This document shows positions 16,549 through 25,454 of a stretch of 64,000 bases of DNA, piece by piece. The translations under genes and the position numbers were made by a program. Under the pieces are notes generated by a model, which was given only the letters and a program-made list of their open reading frames with translations, was not told the DNA's origin and searched no databases. The stretch covers positions 248,001 through 312,000 of the forward strand of contig JADJXQ010000003.1 of the NCBI GenBank assembly GCA_016710335.1. Reading direction: 5' to 3'. Within the stretch, counting starts at the first letter, position 1. The number at the start of each line of letters is the position of its first letter. Source of the DNA: Rhodospirillales bacterium. Lineage in GTDB: Bacteria > Pseudomonadota > Alphaproteobacteria > Rhodospirillales > Defluviicoccaceae.

Positions 16549-17655
16549 CTAACCGAAGTCGACGTAGCGGTAGTCGAGGGCGCGGGCGGCGGTGACCGCG
16601 GTTTCGGAGAGCGCGGTCCACGCCATGGCGCCCTTTCGGAAACTGACGATCGAGTCCATCACCTTGCGCGACAATGGATCCTGGGAGGACAGATCAGCCA
16701 CAACCTGCCCCGACAGCTTACCGAGCCCGGCAAGCACTTCGTCCGGGAACTTCTTGAGGACGACGCCGTGATCCTCGATCAGTGTCTTGAGCGACGAATT
16801 GTTGCGGGCGACGAATTCGCTCAAGACCATCTGATTGACAGCGGCATTGGCTGCCGTGATCACGGACTTGATGTCGTTCGGCAGCTTCTCCCAGGCCTTG
16901 AGATTGATGAAGTTGTCGAGCGACGCCCCCGGCTCCTGCCAGCCCGGGTAATAGTAATACTTGGCGCTCTTGTAGAGACCGAACGCCAGGTCGTTGTAGG
17001 GTCCCACCCATTCCACGGCGTCGATGGCGCCGGATTGCAGCGCCGGCGGGATCTCGGCGCCAGGCAAGTTGACGACGTTGCCGCCGGCGGCCTTGACCAC
17101 TTCGCCGCCCAGGCCGGGGGTGCGCATCTTGAGGCCTTTGTAGTCCTCGAGGCTGTTGATTTCCTTGTTGAACCAGCCGCCCATCTGGACGCCGGTGTTG
17201 CCCGAGACGAAGTACTTGCACCCGAGCTGCTTGTAGATCTCGTCGCCCAGTTGCTGGCCGCCGCCGTACTCGAACCAGGCATTCTGCTCCTGCGCCGTCA
17301 GGCCGAACGGAACCGCGGTGAGGTACTGGGCGGCCGCAACTTTGCCCTTCCAGTAATAGGAGGCGCCATGGCCCATTTCGACGGTGCCATTGGCAACCGC
17401 ATCCATTGCTTCGAACGCCGGAACGATCTCGCCGGCGCCGAACACCTTGACACTGAGCTTGCCGTCGGTTCCTTCCGTGATCAGCCTCGCCAGCAACTCG
17501 GCGCCGGTGCCGAGGCCGGGGAAGTTCTTCGGCCACGTGGTCACCATCCGCCATTCCATCCTTCCCTGCGAGATGGCGGGAGCCGGAAAACTGGATGTGG
17601 CGGCGCCGCCGATGCCCGCGATGGCGGCGCCCTTCAAGAAGTGTCGTCGGTTCAT
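16549..17655 (-). CDS. TRAP transporter solute-binding protein with Tat signal (FcbT1/TakP-type DctP)
   Basis: This 368-residue receptor starts MNRRHFLKGAAIAGIGG, a twin-arginine signal, with likely cleavage after APAISQ. The mature part is a DctP domain: WRMVTTWPKNFPGLGTGAE, VFGAGEIVPAFEAMDAV, then LKMRTPGLGGEVVKAAGG with the conserved Arg, and GAIDAVEWVGPYND. It belongs to the subgroup that binds 2-oxo acids or aromatic acids and works with a large DctM. ATG at 17655 has AGGGAGG about 8 bases upstream. Its partner permease genes are not adjacent; the dctQM pair at 61907-64000 is of the matching type. A MITE-like element lies 114 bp upstream. Confidence 0.9.
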   Translation of the reverse strand: MNRRHFLKGAAIAGIGGAATSSFPAPAISQGRMEWRMVTTWPKNFPGLGTGAELLARLITEGTDGKLSVKVFGAGEIVPAFEAMDAVANGTVEMGHGASYYWKGKVAAAQYLTAVPFGLTAQEQNAWFEYGGGQQLGDEIYKQLGCKYFVSGNTGVQMGGWFNKEINSLEDYKGLKMRTPGLGGEVVKAAGGNVVNLPGAEIPPALQSGAIDAVEWVGPYNDLAFGLYKSAKYYYYPGWQEPGASLDNFINLKAWEKLPNDIKSVITAANAAVNQMVLSEFVARNNSSLKTLIEDHGVVLKKFPDEVLAGLGKLSGQVVADLSSQDPLSRKVMDSIVSFRKGAMAWTALSETAVTAARALDYRYVDFG

Positions 17656-17769
17656 GGCTGTTTCCTCCCTGATGCCCGTGGGCGTCGAATGGGCGGCGCG
17701 CCCCCCAGTCCACGGGCAGGCCAACATCCTCAGGCCAGCATCCTAACCATGATGGCGGCGCGCGTGCAA

Positions 17770-17879
17770 CTACTGCAGAGGCGCATTCAACGAATGCACC
17801 ATTGCTGCACGTAACCTTCTAATTCTCGAGCGCACGATGCCCCGTTCGACTGAAGTATTCGAACGGTCCTGTGCACTAG
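17770..17879 (+). repeat. MITE-like palindromic element, copy B
   Basis: The element starts CTACTGCAGAGG and ends GTGCACTAG. The 5' hairpin arm GCATTC/GAATGC and a 3' hairpin (CCGTTCGA with TCGAACGG) are both kept. It lies between the dctP start (17655) and bpt, and its right end runs into bpt: the CTA at 17876-17878 is the bpt stop codon on the minus strand. It is in the same orientation as copies C and D. Confidence 0.85.
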
Positions 17880-18637
17880 TGCTCGGAGCGGAAATGGCGC
17901 ATCACGGAGGCATCGTCCAGTCGCAGTGTGCGCCAGCCCTCGGGGGTGCAGGCCTCAATGGGGTTGAAGCGCGTCTTGTAGGCCATCTTCGGTGAGTCGG
18001 CGATCCAGAAGCCCAGGTAGACATTGCGAAGCCCCATCGCCCGGGCGCGATCCACCAGCCACAGGATGACGTAGGTGCCGAGACTGCGGCGCGGCGCATC
18101 GGGGTCGAAAAAACTGTAGACGGCGGAAACGCCGTCGGCCAGGCGGTCAGCGATGCACGCCCCGACCAGTGCGCCCGTTCCGTCGCGAAACTCGACGATC
18201 ATGGTGTCGACCGGCGTATCCTCCACCAGCGCCTGGTAATCGAACTCGTCCATGCGCGCCATCTCGCCGCCGTTGTGGCGCCGGTCCTGGTAGGCTTGGA
18301 ACAGGAGAAACTGCTCGGTTGTGGCCCGCGCCGGCGCCTCATGGGCGGTGAGGTCCTGGTTCCGCTGCCAGATCCGTCGCTGCGTTCGGCTGGGGATGAA
18401 GTCCGGGGCGACGATGCGCACCGTAACGCACGCGGAGCAGTCACGGCAGACGGGAGCATAGGCGAAGCGATGGCTGCGACGGAAGCCGGCGAGGGAGAGG
18501 GTGTCGTGGAAAGCGACACTGTCCCGGCCACCCAGTTCGGCCACCAGACGCCGCTCCATGCGCCCTGGAAGATAGGGGCATGGAAATGGCGCGGTCGCGA
18601 AGAAAAAGCGGGTCCCCGCCGTCGGTTGGTGTTTCAT
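17876..18637 (-). CDS. bpt: Aspartate/glutamate leucyltransferase (Bpt, Ate1-like)
   Basis: Bpt transfers Leu from Leu-tRNA to N-terminal Asp or Glu, marking proteins for ClpS/ClpAP degradation in the bacterial N-degron pathway. The 253-residue protein has the Ate/Bpt landmarks: CPYLPGRMERRLV, the N-terminal cysteine-rich CRDCSACVTVRI, QAYQDRRHNGGEMARM, and the GNAT-like C-terminal domain with SLGTYVILWLVDRARAMG and YLGFWIADSPKMAYKTRFNP. ATG at 18637. The gene is wedged between two direct copies of the 110-bp element: copy C begins 13 bp upstream of the ATG, and the stop codon (TAG) falls within the terminal repeat of copy B, right after the C-terminal FRSEH. Confidence 0.93.
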   Translation of the reverse strand: MKHQPTAGTRFFFATAPFPCPYLPGRMERRLVAELGGRDSVAFHDTLSLAGFRRSHRFAYAPVCRDCSACVTVRIVAPDFIPSRTQRRIWQRNQDLTAHEAPARATTEQFLLFQAYQDRRHNGGEMARMDEFDYQALVEDTPVDTMIVEFRDGTGALVGACIADRLADGVSAVYSFFDPDAPRRSLGTYVILWLVDRARAMGLRNVYLGFWIADSPKMAYKTRFNPIEACTPEGWRTLRLDDASVMRHFRSEH

Positions 18638-18649
18638 GCACGCATCCGC

Positions 18650-18759
18650 CTGGTGCTATGGCGCATTCGAACGATGCACCATTGCTACACGTAACATCTT
18701 GATTCCCGTGCACACGATAACCCGTTCGACTGAATCATGCGAATGGGTCTGTGCACTCG
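18650..18759 (+). repeat. MITE-like palindromic element, copy C
   Basis: The element reads CTGGTGCTATGGCGCATTC at the left end and GTGCACTCG at the right, more diverged at the termini than copies B and D. Its interior (GATGCACCATTGCTACACG, ATCTTGATTC, CGTGCACACGATAACCCG) is close to D. It lies 13 bp upstream of the bpt start codon, so bpt transcription must originate in or beyond it. Confidence 0.85.
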
Positions 18760-18853
18760 TGGGTCTCGCAGCGCCAGCGCGCGACATCCTGATCGGAAAT
18801 GGCGCTCCTGCGCGGATGCTTCAAGCCCGGCCGGCTCCGTTCGCTTCTGGCAG

Positions 18854-19828
18854 TCAAAGGCCGGCAGAAGCGGCGGCGGCGGTGTTCAGCGGCGTGACGG
18901 CGTTCCGCAGCATCAACACCGACAGCCGTCGGTTGCCCGGAGCCTCGGGAGCCTCCGGCAGCAACGGGTCGGTCGCCGCCCTGCCAACCACCCGCGACAC
19001 CCGATCGGGCGGGACACCGTACTGGAGCAGGGCCCGGCGGGCCGCGTTGGCGCGATCGACGGACAGTTCCCAGTTGCCGTAGCCGCTGTCGGTGGCGTAG
19101 GGGGTGGCATCGGTGTGGCCGGTGATCGCCACCGGCTGCGGCATCTCGACGATGACCTTGGCGATCAGTTCGATCAGCTTGCGCGTGTGGAGATACATGT
19201 CGGCGCTGCCGCGGGGGAACATCGCCAGCCCCTCCTGGTCGACGATCTGGATGCGGAGGCCCTCCGGCGTGTTGTCGATCAGCAGGCTGTCGGCGAGCGG
19301 CTTGAGGCGCGGCGCCGCCTCGATGGCTTCGAGAATGCGCTGCTTCGCCTGCTCGAACTGCTGTTCCTCGCGCTCGCGGACCATGTCGTCCAGGTCCTCA
19401 GGCGCCAGCTCCGCAAGGTCCGTGGGCGCATGTTCGATGACAGCCCTGGCGTCGTCGTGCTCGGGCGGCGTCTCTGCGTCGCCCTCGACTTCGGTTTCGT
19501 CGTAATCCCCCTGCCGGGCCGGCTGCACGGTGTCCGCTCCGCTCGATGGTCCCATCGGGTCGGGATAGTCGCGGTCCGAGCGCACCGTTTCGCCGCCGAG
19601 CAGGCCGCCGGCGCCACTGGTGGTCGCCGTGGTGGAGATCGGCGCGAAGTAGTTGGAGATGCCTTCGAGTTGCTCGTCGGTCACCGCGTTGAGCAGCCAC
19701 AGCAGCAAAAAAAAAGCCATCATCGCGGTCACGAAGTCGGCATAGGCGACCTTCCACGCGCCGCCGTGATGGCCGTGGGCGCCCTTCTTGACCTTCTTGA
19801 TGATGATCGGGCGGGCGGCGTCGGTCAT
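18854..19828 (-). CDS. motB: Flagellar motor stator protein MotB
   Basis: The 324-residue protein is the peptidoglycan-anchored half of the proton-driven flagellar stator. It has an N-terminal transmembrane helix (AWKVAYADFVTAMMAFFLLL) containing the conserved proton-carrying Asp in YADFVTAMM. A long acidic linker follows (about residues 60-150, for example DYDETEVEGDAE), then an OmpA-like peptidoglycan-binding domain with AITGHTDATPY and NWELSVDRANAARRALL. ATG at 19828 overlaps the motA stop (ATGA), so translation is coupled. No other flagellar gene lies in the window. A linker enriched in Asp and Glu is typical of some alphaproteobacterial MotB proteins. Confidence 0.95.
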   Translation of the reverse strand: MTDAARPIIIKKVKKGAHGHHGGAWKVAYADFVTAMMAFFLLLWLLNAVTDEQLEGISNYFAPISTTATTSGAGGLLGGETVRSDRDYPDPMGPSSGADTVQPARQGDYDETEVEGDAETPPEHDDARAVIEHAPTDLAELAPEDLDDMVREREEQQFEQAKQRILEAIEAAPRLKPLADSLLIDNTPEGLRIQIVDQEGLAMFPRGSADMYLHTRKLIELIAKVIVEMPQPVAITGHTDATPYATDSGYGNWELSVDRANAARRALLQYGVPPDRVSRVVGRAATDPLLPEAPEAPGNRRLSVLMLRNAVTPLNTAAAASAGL

Positions 19829-20694
19829 GACGCGGCGGCGCCCGGCGGGTTCTGCAGCGACTCCTCGAGTTCGGCAAAGCTCGGGCGCACGTCGCCCCGC
19901 AGCGTCTTGCGGGCGAACTCCACCGACACCTGCGGCGCGTAGCCCTGCATGTGGGCGACGATGCCGGCCTTGATGCACGCGGCATAGCGGGACTCGGCGT
20001 CGAACGTGTTCTCCAACGACTTGGCCATCGGCGCCGCCAGACCGTAGGACATCAGCACGCCGCTGAAGGTTCCGACCAGGGCGCCGCCGATGAGATGGCC
20101 GAGCACTTCCGGCGGCTCGGTGATCGCCCCCATGGTGTGGATGACGCCCAGCACCGCGGCGACGATGCCGAGCGCCGGCAACCCGTCGGCCACCGCGTGC
20201 ATGGCGCCGGATATGGCGTGCTTCTCGCCGTGGTGGACATCGAGTTCGATCTCCATGATCGCCTCGACCTCGTAGGCGTTGCTGGTGCCGAGAGTCAGGA
20301 GGCGCAGGTAGTCGCACAGGAACTCGACGGCGTGGTGGTCCTTGGCGAAGCTCGGATAGGCCTGGATGATCGAGCTTTCCTCCGGGTGTTCCACATGGTT
20401 TTCCAGCGCCAGTTCACCCTTGGATTTGGCGAGCTTGAAAAAGGCGTAGAGCAGGCCGAGGAGTTCAAGGTAGTTGGCCTTGGTGTACTTGGAGCCCTTC
20501 AGCAGCTTGCCGAACGACTTGGCGGTGCCGACGAGAACGGATTTCGGATTGGCGATGACGAACGCGCCGACGGCGGCGCCGAAGATGATGACGAACTCGA
20601 ACGGCTGCCATAGGACCCCAAGATGGCCGCCGGCTCCCATGTAGCCGCCGACCACGGATGCCGCGACAATGATGAAGCCGATGATCAAAAACAT
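19825..20694 (-). CDS. motA: Flagellar motor stator protein MotA
   Basis: The 289-residue, four-helix inner-membrane stator subunit forms the proton channel with MotB and contacts FliG. Visible are N-terminal helices (FLIIGFIIVAASVVGGYMGAGG; WQPFEFVIIFGAAVGAFVIAN), a large cytoplasmic loop (about residues 60-170) and the C-terminal helix pair with VADGLPALGIVAAVLGVIHTM, which carries the conserved Pro, and GHLIGGALVGTFSGVLMSYGL. Length matches the H+-type MotA family. It overlaps motB by 4 bp in an operon with no other flagellar genes nearby. Confidence 0.96.
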   Translation of the reverse strand: MFLIIGFIIVAASVVGGYMGAGGHLGVLWQPFEFVIIFGAAVGAFVIANPKSVLVGTAKSFGKLLKGSKYTKANYLELLGLLYAFFKLAKSKGELALENHVEHPEESSIIQAYPSFAKDHHAVEFLCDYLRLLTLGTSNAYEVEAIMEIELDVHHGEKHAISGAMHAVADGLPALGIVAAVLGVIHTMGAITEPPEVLGHLIGGALVGTFSGVLMSYGLAAPMAKSLENTFDAESRYAACIKAGIVAHMQGYAPQVSVEFARKTLRGDVRPSFAELEESLQNPPGAAAS

Positions 20695-20844
20695 CCGCTG
20701 CGTCCGTCAATGCCTTGACCGAGGGAGGGACGGTCCCGTACCTACTGCAGCAAGGGCCGGGAATGGCCATGCCTGCGGCAGGACCGTGTCCAGCTGCGGG
20801 GATACATCGAGTCCGGTTACCAGATCATAAATGTGCGGGTTATC

Positions 20845-21375
20845 ATGACCAAAGCCATGCCAGAAGGCGGCGAGGAGCGGGAGCCCGGCAGCATCGCGCC
20901 GCGCGCCTTCCGCGATGCCATGAGCCGCTTCACCACCGGCGTGTGCGTGGTGACCACGGTCGGACGCGACGGCGCCCCGGCCGGAGTGACGGTCAGTTCC
21001 CTCACGTCCTTGTCGTTGGAGCCGCCGCTCGTTCTCTACTGTCTCGGCAAAAGAACCACTGGCGGCGACATCTACACCGAAGGATCGGCGTTCGCGCTCA
21101 ACCTTTTGGCGGATGATCAACTGAACGTTTCGGAGACGTTCGCGAGCCAGGATGCCGACAAGTTCGCATCGGTCGCCTATCACACCGGCGAGGGAGGGTG
21201 TGCGTTGCTGGACGGGTGCCTCGCCAATCTGGAGTGCACGCGCCAAGCGGTTCTCGACGGCGGAGACCATGTCATCATCGTCGGCCGCGTGCAGTGCATC
21301 CATGCCGGCCCGGCAAAGCATCCCTTGCTGCGCTACCGGGGGCGCTACATGCGCCTCGGAGAGGTCGCGGTTTAA
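20845..21375 (+). CDS. Flavin reductase-like FMN-binding protein
   Basis: The 176-residue protein of the split-barrel flavin reductase family reduces free FMN or FAD with NAD(P)H, often as the partner of a two-component monooxygenase. Family motifs are RDAMSRFTTGVCVVTT, GVTVSSLTSLSLEPPLVL and GGDHVIIVGRVQ. ATG at 20845 or 20857 are both feasible; 20833 would be GTG. No monooxygenase gene is adjacent. The gene overlaps the convergent penicillin acylase by 4 bp at the stop codons (21372-21375). Confidence 0.87.
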   Translation: MTKAMPEGGEEREPGSIAPRAFRDAMSRFTTGVCVVTTVGRDGAPAGVTVSSLTSLSLEPPLVLYCLGKRTTGGDIYTEGSAFALNLLADDQLNVSETFASQDADKFASVAYHTGEGGCALLDGCLANLECTRQAVLDGGDHVIIVGRVQCIHAGPAKHPLLRYRGRYMRLGEVAV

Positions 21376-23747
21376 CGGGTCGGCGCCCCGGGCTCGAGCA
21401 CGAGGCGGCCGGAAGCGGCGTCGCGCAGCGTCTCGCGGGTACGGCCCAAGGTGATCCAGCCGCCGCTCCGCCACATCCGAAGCAGGTCGCCGTAATGCGG
21501 CGACAGCGGGTGTCCCGACTGCCCGGGCATGACGACGAACCGGGAGCGCGACAGGTCGGACAAGTCGTAGATGGCCCGATAGCCTGCGCCGTGGACGTGC
21601 TGATATGGCGCGTCGGGGTCGGCAAGCGCGTAGGCGCCGCGATTAATGGTGTGAGAGCCGCCGTCTGTCTCAATCTCGATGCGGGCGAGACGCCCGACAA
21701 CCGGGATCCGGTCGAACAGCGGGTGGCGGAGCACGACGCGGTGGGCGTCCCCCCACCGCCAGGCTTGCGCGTCCGGCCCATGGAGATCGTTGAGGCTGGC
21801 ATGTGCGGCGTTAAGGGCTGCGCCGACGCGGGCGGCGCAAGTCTCGTCCGCCGTCGTGCGGATGTCGTCGCACCAGCGCCGGCCGTCACTCAGCGCGTAC
21901 TTGATGAACCGCGACCGGATATCCCAATAAAGTTCGAACGCGTCGCCGAGTTCGTCTGCGTACAGGGCTTCTCCGAGGGCGCGCAACCACGCGGTGAAGA
22001 TCAGCGGCTCCGGCCGGTCGCGGCGCATGTCCCCGTCCCAGGAGCGCAGCATGGCGACGATGTCGTTGTGGCCGTGGTCCGGAGGCAGCGTCCGCAGCAG
22101 CAGCGGCAACAGGTCGCGGGCTGCCAGCGAGACGGTGTCCATCTGGATCGCCGCCATCGTGTCCAAAGTGTGCACGGGTCGGCTCTGCAGCAGGTCGAGA
22201 ATGCGCCGGGCGCGGTAGCCGGGGTCCCAGGCGCTGCCGAAGTAGCCGGGATGATCAAGCGGGACATTGCGGTTGTTGGCATTGACGAGCAGGCCGGCCG
22301 GCGGATCGACGGCCTCCGGCAGATCGTCGTACGGGATGGCGCCGATCCAGTCGGCGTCACCGGTCCAGCCGGGGGCCGGAACTCGTCCGTCGCCGCTGCG
22401 GCGCACCGGCACCCGACCGGCGGCGACGAAGCCGATGGTGCCGTCCGTTCCGGCGGCGAAGGCGTTGATCTGGGTCGACTCGAAGGCGCGCAGCGCGTCG
22501 CGGAAGCCTTCCCAGTTGCGGGCCAGCGGCGCGCGGAACTGGGCCTCCGAGGTGCGGTCGCCGGCGCGAAGGTAGGGAGCCGACAGAGCGAGGACGTGTG
22601 CGCCGTCGGCCGGGACGCCCGGCGCGGTGGCCCCTCCGGCCGGCAGGGCATCCGAGATGACGGGGCCGTGACGGGTGCTCCGCACCGTGATGGCCACCGG
22701 CGGTCCGCCCTTGACCTCGATCACCTCGTCGCGGGTGATGAAGGGGAGGGGCCCGTCGGGGCCGAGGTAGCGATGGGGATTGGCCGGATCGAGCCGCTCG
22801 ATGAAGACGTCTTCAAGGTCGCCGTCGCCGCTGGTGTAGCCCCAGGCGATGCGGTCGTTGTGGCCGAGGAAGACAAGCGGCGTCCCGGGCGCCGTGGCTC
22901 CCGCCATCGTCGTGTCCGAAGTGACGAGTCGCGCCAGATACCAGGGGCCGGGGACGGTGAGCGCCAGATGCGGATCGCTGGCGAGCAGCGGCTTGCCGGA
23001 GACGGTGCGCGCGCCGCCCACCACCCACACGTTGGAGGCGCCCTGCGGACGGTCCGGGCGCTCCGGGTCGACGAAGAGCGGGATGCCGGCAGTGCCCGTA
23101 ATTGGCGCGGCGGCGCCGTCCCCGGGCCATAGCTCGTCGATCTGGTCCGGACGCAGGCGTTCGGCGAGGCGAGCGCGAAGCAACTCCGCCCCCCGGTTCT
23201 GGGTGAGCCGCCACGCCATGATCCGCCCCCACGCCAGCGTATCCGCCGGCCGCCACGGCTCGGGCGCGTGTCTCAGCACCAGGAACTCCGGCGGCAGCAA
23301 GACAGGGCCAGTCGCGAGCCAGGCATTGACGCCGGCGGCGTAGGCGTCAAGGATGCGGCGCCACTCGGCCGACAGTCCATCAAGCTCCTGCTCGGCCAGA
23401 CGATAGAGGCCGAGGGTGCGCATGTAGCGGTCGCTCTGCAGGGTGCGTTCGCCGAACACCTCCGACAGGCGGCCGGCGCCGAAGCGCCGCATCGTCTCCA
23501 TCTGCCACAGGCGGTCGCGCCCGTGGACATAGCCAAGGGCGAACACCGCGTCTGGATAGCTGTCCGCGAAGATGTGCGGCACGCCGTGGTCGTCGATCAG
23601 GACCTCGACGGAGCCATCCAGACCGGCGACGCGTAGGGTGGCGTCAGACGGCGGCAGCGATGCGTAAACGCACCATCCGGCGCCGATGGCGACGAGCGCC
23701 GCTGTAACGGCGAGACCCAGGCCGATGCGGAACCGCCACCGTGTCAT
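21372..23747 (-). CDS. Penicillin acylase family (Ntn-hydrolase) protein
   Basis: The 791-residue protein has an N-terminal hydrophobic segment (residues about 8-30), so the enzyme is exported or membrane-anchored. The alpha-chain part contains DHGVPHIFADSYPDAVFALG. The autoprocessing site is in GASNVWVVGGARTVSGKPLLA, where the Ser of ASN would become the beta-chain N-terminal nucleophile. PHLALTVPGPWYLARL and RIAWGYTSGDGDLEDVFIE follow, typical of penicillin G acylases and acyl-homoserine-lactone acylases. The physiological substrate may be an N-acylated amine or quorum signal, but that is family knowledge, not shown here. ATG at 23747. Confidence 0.88.
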   Translation of the reverse strand: MTRWRFRIGLGLAVTAALVAIGAGWCVYASLPPSDATLRVAGLDGSVEVLIDDHGVPHIFADSYPDAVFALGYVHGRDRLWQMETMRRFGAGRLSEVFGERTLQSDRYMRTLGLYRLAEQELDGLSAEWRRILDAYAAGVNAWLATGPVLLPPEFLVLRHAPEPWRPADTLAWGRIMAWRLTQNRGAELLRARLAERLRPDQIDELWPGDGAAAPITGTAGIPLFVDPERPDRPQGASNVWVVGGARTVSGKPLLASDPHLALTVPGPWYLARLVTSDTTMAGATAPGTPLVFLGHNDRIAWGYTSGDGDLEDVFIERLDPANPHRYLGPDGPLPFITRDEVIEVKGGPPVAITVRSTRHGPVISDALPAGGATAPGVPADGAHVLALSAPYLRAGDRTSEAQFRAPLARNWEGFRDALRAFESTQINAFAAGTDGTIGFVAAGRVPVRRSGDGRVPAPGWTGDADWIGAIPYDDLPEAVDPPAGLLVNANNRNVPLDHPGYFGSAWDPGYRARRILDLLQSRPVHTLDTMAAIQMDTVSLAARDLLPLLLRTLPPDHGHNDIVAMLRSWDGDMRRDRPEPLIFTAWLRALGEALYADELGDAFELYWDIRSRFIKYALSDGRRWCDDIRTTADETCAARVGAALNAAHASLNDLHGPDAQAWRWGDAHRVVLRHPLFDRIPVVGRLARIEIETDGGSHTINRGAYALADPDAPYQHVHGAGYRAIYDLSDLSRSRFVVMPGQSGHPLSPHYGDLLRMWRSGGWITLGRTRETLRDAASGRLVLEPGAPTR

Positions 23748-23807
23748 CCGCGGCGCAGGTTGGTCTGCGTTCAGCGTCCCATCTCAGCGGTGTGGCAAGT
23801 CGAGCGG

Positions 23808-24827
23808 TCAATTCTTCGACTTGTCGACGAGGCGCTTTTCGGCGATCCACGGCATCATCCCGCGCAGGCGTTCGCCGACCGCCTCGACCGGGTGTTCAGC
23901 GGCGCGGCGGCGCATCGCCTTGAAGGCGGGCTGGCCGGCGGCGTTCTCGAGCATCCATTCGCCGGCAAAGCGGCCGGTCTGGATCTCCGCCAGAATCCGC
24001 TTCATCTCGGCCCTCGTCTCGTCGGTGATCAGCCGCGGCCCGCGGGTGTAGTCGCCGAACTCGGCGGTGTTGGAAATGGAGTACCGCATGTTGGCGATGC
24101 CGCCTTCGTAGATCAGGTCGACGATCAGCTTCACCTCGTGCAGGCACTCGAAGTAGGCCATCTCGGGGGCGTAGCCGGCCTCGACGAGGGTCTCAAAGCC
24201 GGCCTGGATCAGGGCCGAAAGGCCGCCGCACAGCACGGTCTGCTCGCCGAACAGGTCTGTTTCGCATTCCTCGCGGAAGCTGGTCTCCAGGAGCCCGGCG
24301 CGGCCGCTGCCGATGGCGGCGCCATAGGACAGGCCGATCTCCCGGGCGTTCCCGGACGCATCCTGTTGAATGGCCAGCAACGACGGCACGCCGGCGCCGC
24401 GCACGTACTCGGAGCGCACCAGATGCCCAGGCCCTTTGGGCGCGATCATGAACACGTCCAGGTCCGGACGCGGCTCGATGAGCCCGAAATGGATATTGAA
24501 GCCGTGGGCGAACGCGAGCGCGGCGCCGTCCTTCATGTTGGGGGCGAGGTCGGCCGCGTACAACGCCCGCTGATGCTCGTCCGGCGTCAGCACCATGACC
24601 ACGTCCGCCTCGGCGGCGGCCTTGTCCGCAGGCAGCACCCGGAACCCCGCTCCCTCGGCCTTGGCGACAGTCGATGAGCCCGGGCGCAAGGCTACGACGA
24701 TGTCGCTGACGCCGGAGTCCCGCAGGTTGAGGGCATGGGCGTGCCCCTGGCTGCCGTAGCCGACGATGGCCACCGTCCTGGTCTTGATCAGATTAACATC
24801 GGCATCCCGATCGTAATAGGCGCGCAT
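23808..24827 (-). CDS. ilvC: Ketol-acid reductoisomerase (NADP+)
   Basis: IlvC catalyses the alkyl migration and NADPH reduction of acetolactate and acetohydroxybutyrate in branched-chain amino-acid synthesis. At 339 residues it matches the class I length exactly. It shows the Rossmann motif [33 protein letters not shown] with cofactor-specificity residues, [12 protein letters not shown], and the metal-binding ETDLFGEQ and [18 protein letters not shown] in the C-terminal helical domain. ATG at 24827 begins [11 protein letters not shown], with GGAGGG 9 bases upstream. It stands alone; no ilvBH is adjacent, and the upstream leader is long and AT-rich. Confidence 0.96.
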   Translation of the reverse strand: MRAYYDRDADVNLIKTRTVAIVGYGSQGHAHALNLRDSGVSDIVVALRPGSSTVAKAEGAGFRVLPADKAAAEADVVMVLTPDEHQRALYAADLAPNMKDGAALAFAHGFNIHFGLIEPRPDLDVFMIAPKGPGHLVRSEYVRGAGVPSLLAIQQDASGNAREIGLSYGAAIGSGRAGLLETSFREECETDLFGEQTVLCGGLSALIQAGFETLVEAGYAPEMAYFECLHEVKLIVDLIYEGGIANMRYSISNTAEFGDYTRGPRLITDETRAEMKRILAEIQTGRFAGEWMLENAAGQPAFKAMRRRAAEHPVEAVGERLRGMMPWIAEKRLVDKSKN

Positions 24828-25454
24828 CCGGATCATCCCTCCATTGCTTTGCGGCTCCGCCCGGCGCGACCCCTGAGGCCGCAAGCGTCGCCGGGGCGGT
24901 TTATCGGGACTCCGACTGAAGCGCAAGGTGCGACGGCGGCGACTTCTCGCAAGGCACTTTGCCGTGGCGACGATCGTGACGGCGTTTTGCTCGATCGTCG
25001 GCGGTTTTGTACCGGCGCGAAACTATTACCTCATTGAAAACAAACGATTTGTGTCCGTTTTCCGTGCGCAGATGTATGCCGATGTATGCGGATGTATGCA
25101 GAGCCGCTCGCAAGCCATTGAAATTACTTGATTTTTATTTTTAGTTGAAATTCCGAATAACATTTTCAGCCATGCCCTTGCTTGCGAACGTGATAAGAAC
25201 GTAAGGGCGTAGCCGGCTTCGTCAAGGCATGGCGCGAAATTTGGGAATCGACGTGTGGCAGGCTGCCGACCTGCCGATTGTTGTTAACCCATATCGAATA
25301 TACTTGAGGCGATGCAGGTCCTATCGCGTGGGCGACAGCCGAGGGCTGAACTCTTCGCTGCCAGGGGAGGCGGGATGCCGTCAAATCCGAATGCTGGGCA
25401 CCGGGCGCGACAGCTCATACTGCGCCGGCTCGATCATTGCCCACGGCGTGACGC
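24828..25454. other. Long non-coding region between divergent ilvC and the GGDEF-EAL gene
   Basis: About 630 bp with no convincing gene on either strand. Its middle (25010-25180) is much richer in A and T than the surroundings, as for promoters of the two divergent genes. The decamer repeat at 25071-25100 is the only ordered structure seen. A possible promoter for the downstream GGDEF-EAL gene has TATACT at 25299-25304 with TTGTTG at 25278-25283, but the 15-bp spacing is short. No riboswitch or leader peptide with branched-chain codons was recognised upstream of ilvC. Confidence 0.5.
25071..25100. repeat. Three tandem copies of a 10-bp repeat
   Basis: GATGTATGC plus one variable base is repeated three times without interruption (25071, 25081, 25091). 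The 10-bp period places each copy on the same face of the helix. It is located in the AT-rich region between ilvC and the GGDEF-EAL gene. Confidence 0.8.

Noticed and set aside
24928..25131. A 67-codon plus-strand frame in the ilvC upstream region
   Set aside because: It has a hydrophobic start, but codon use is poor, it includes the decamer repeats and has no ribosome-binding site.
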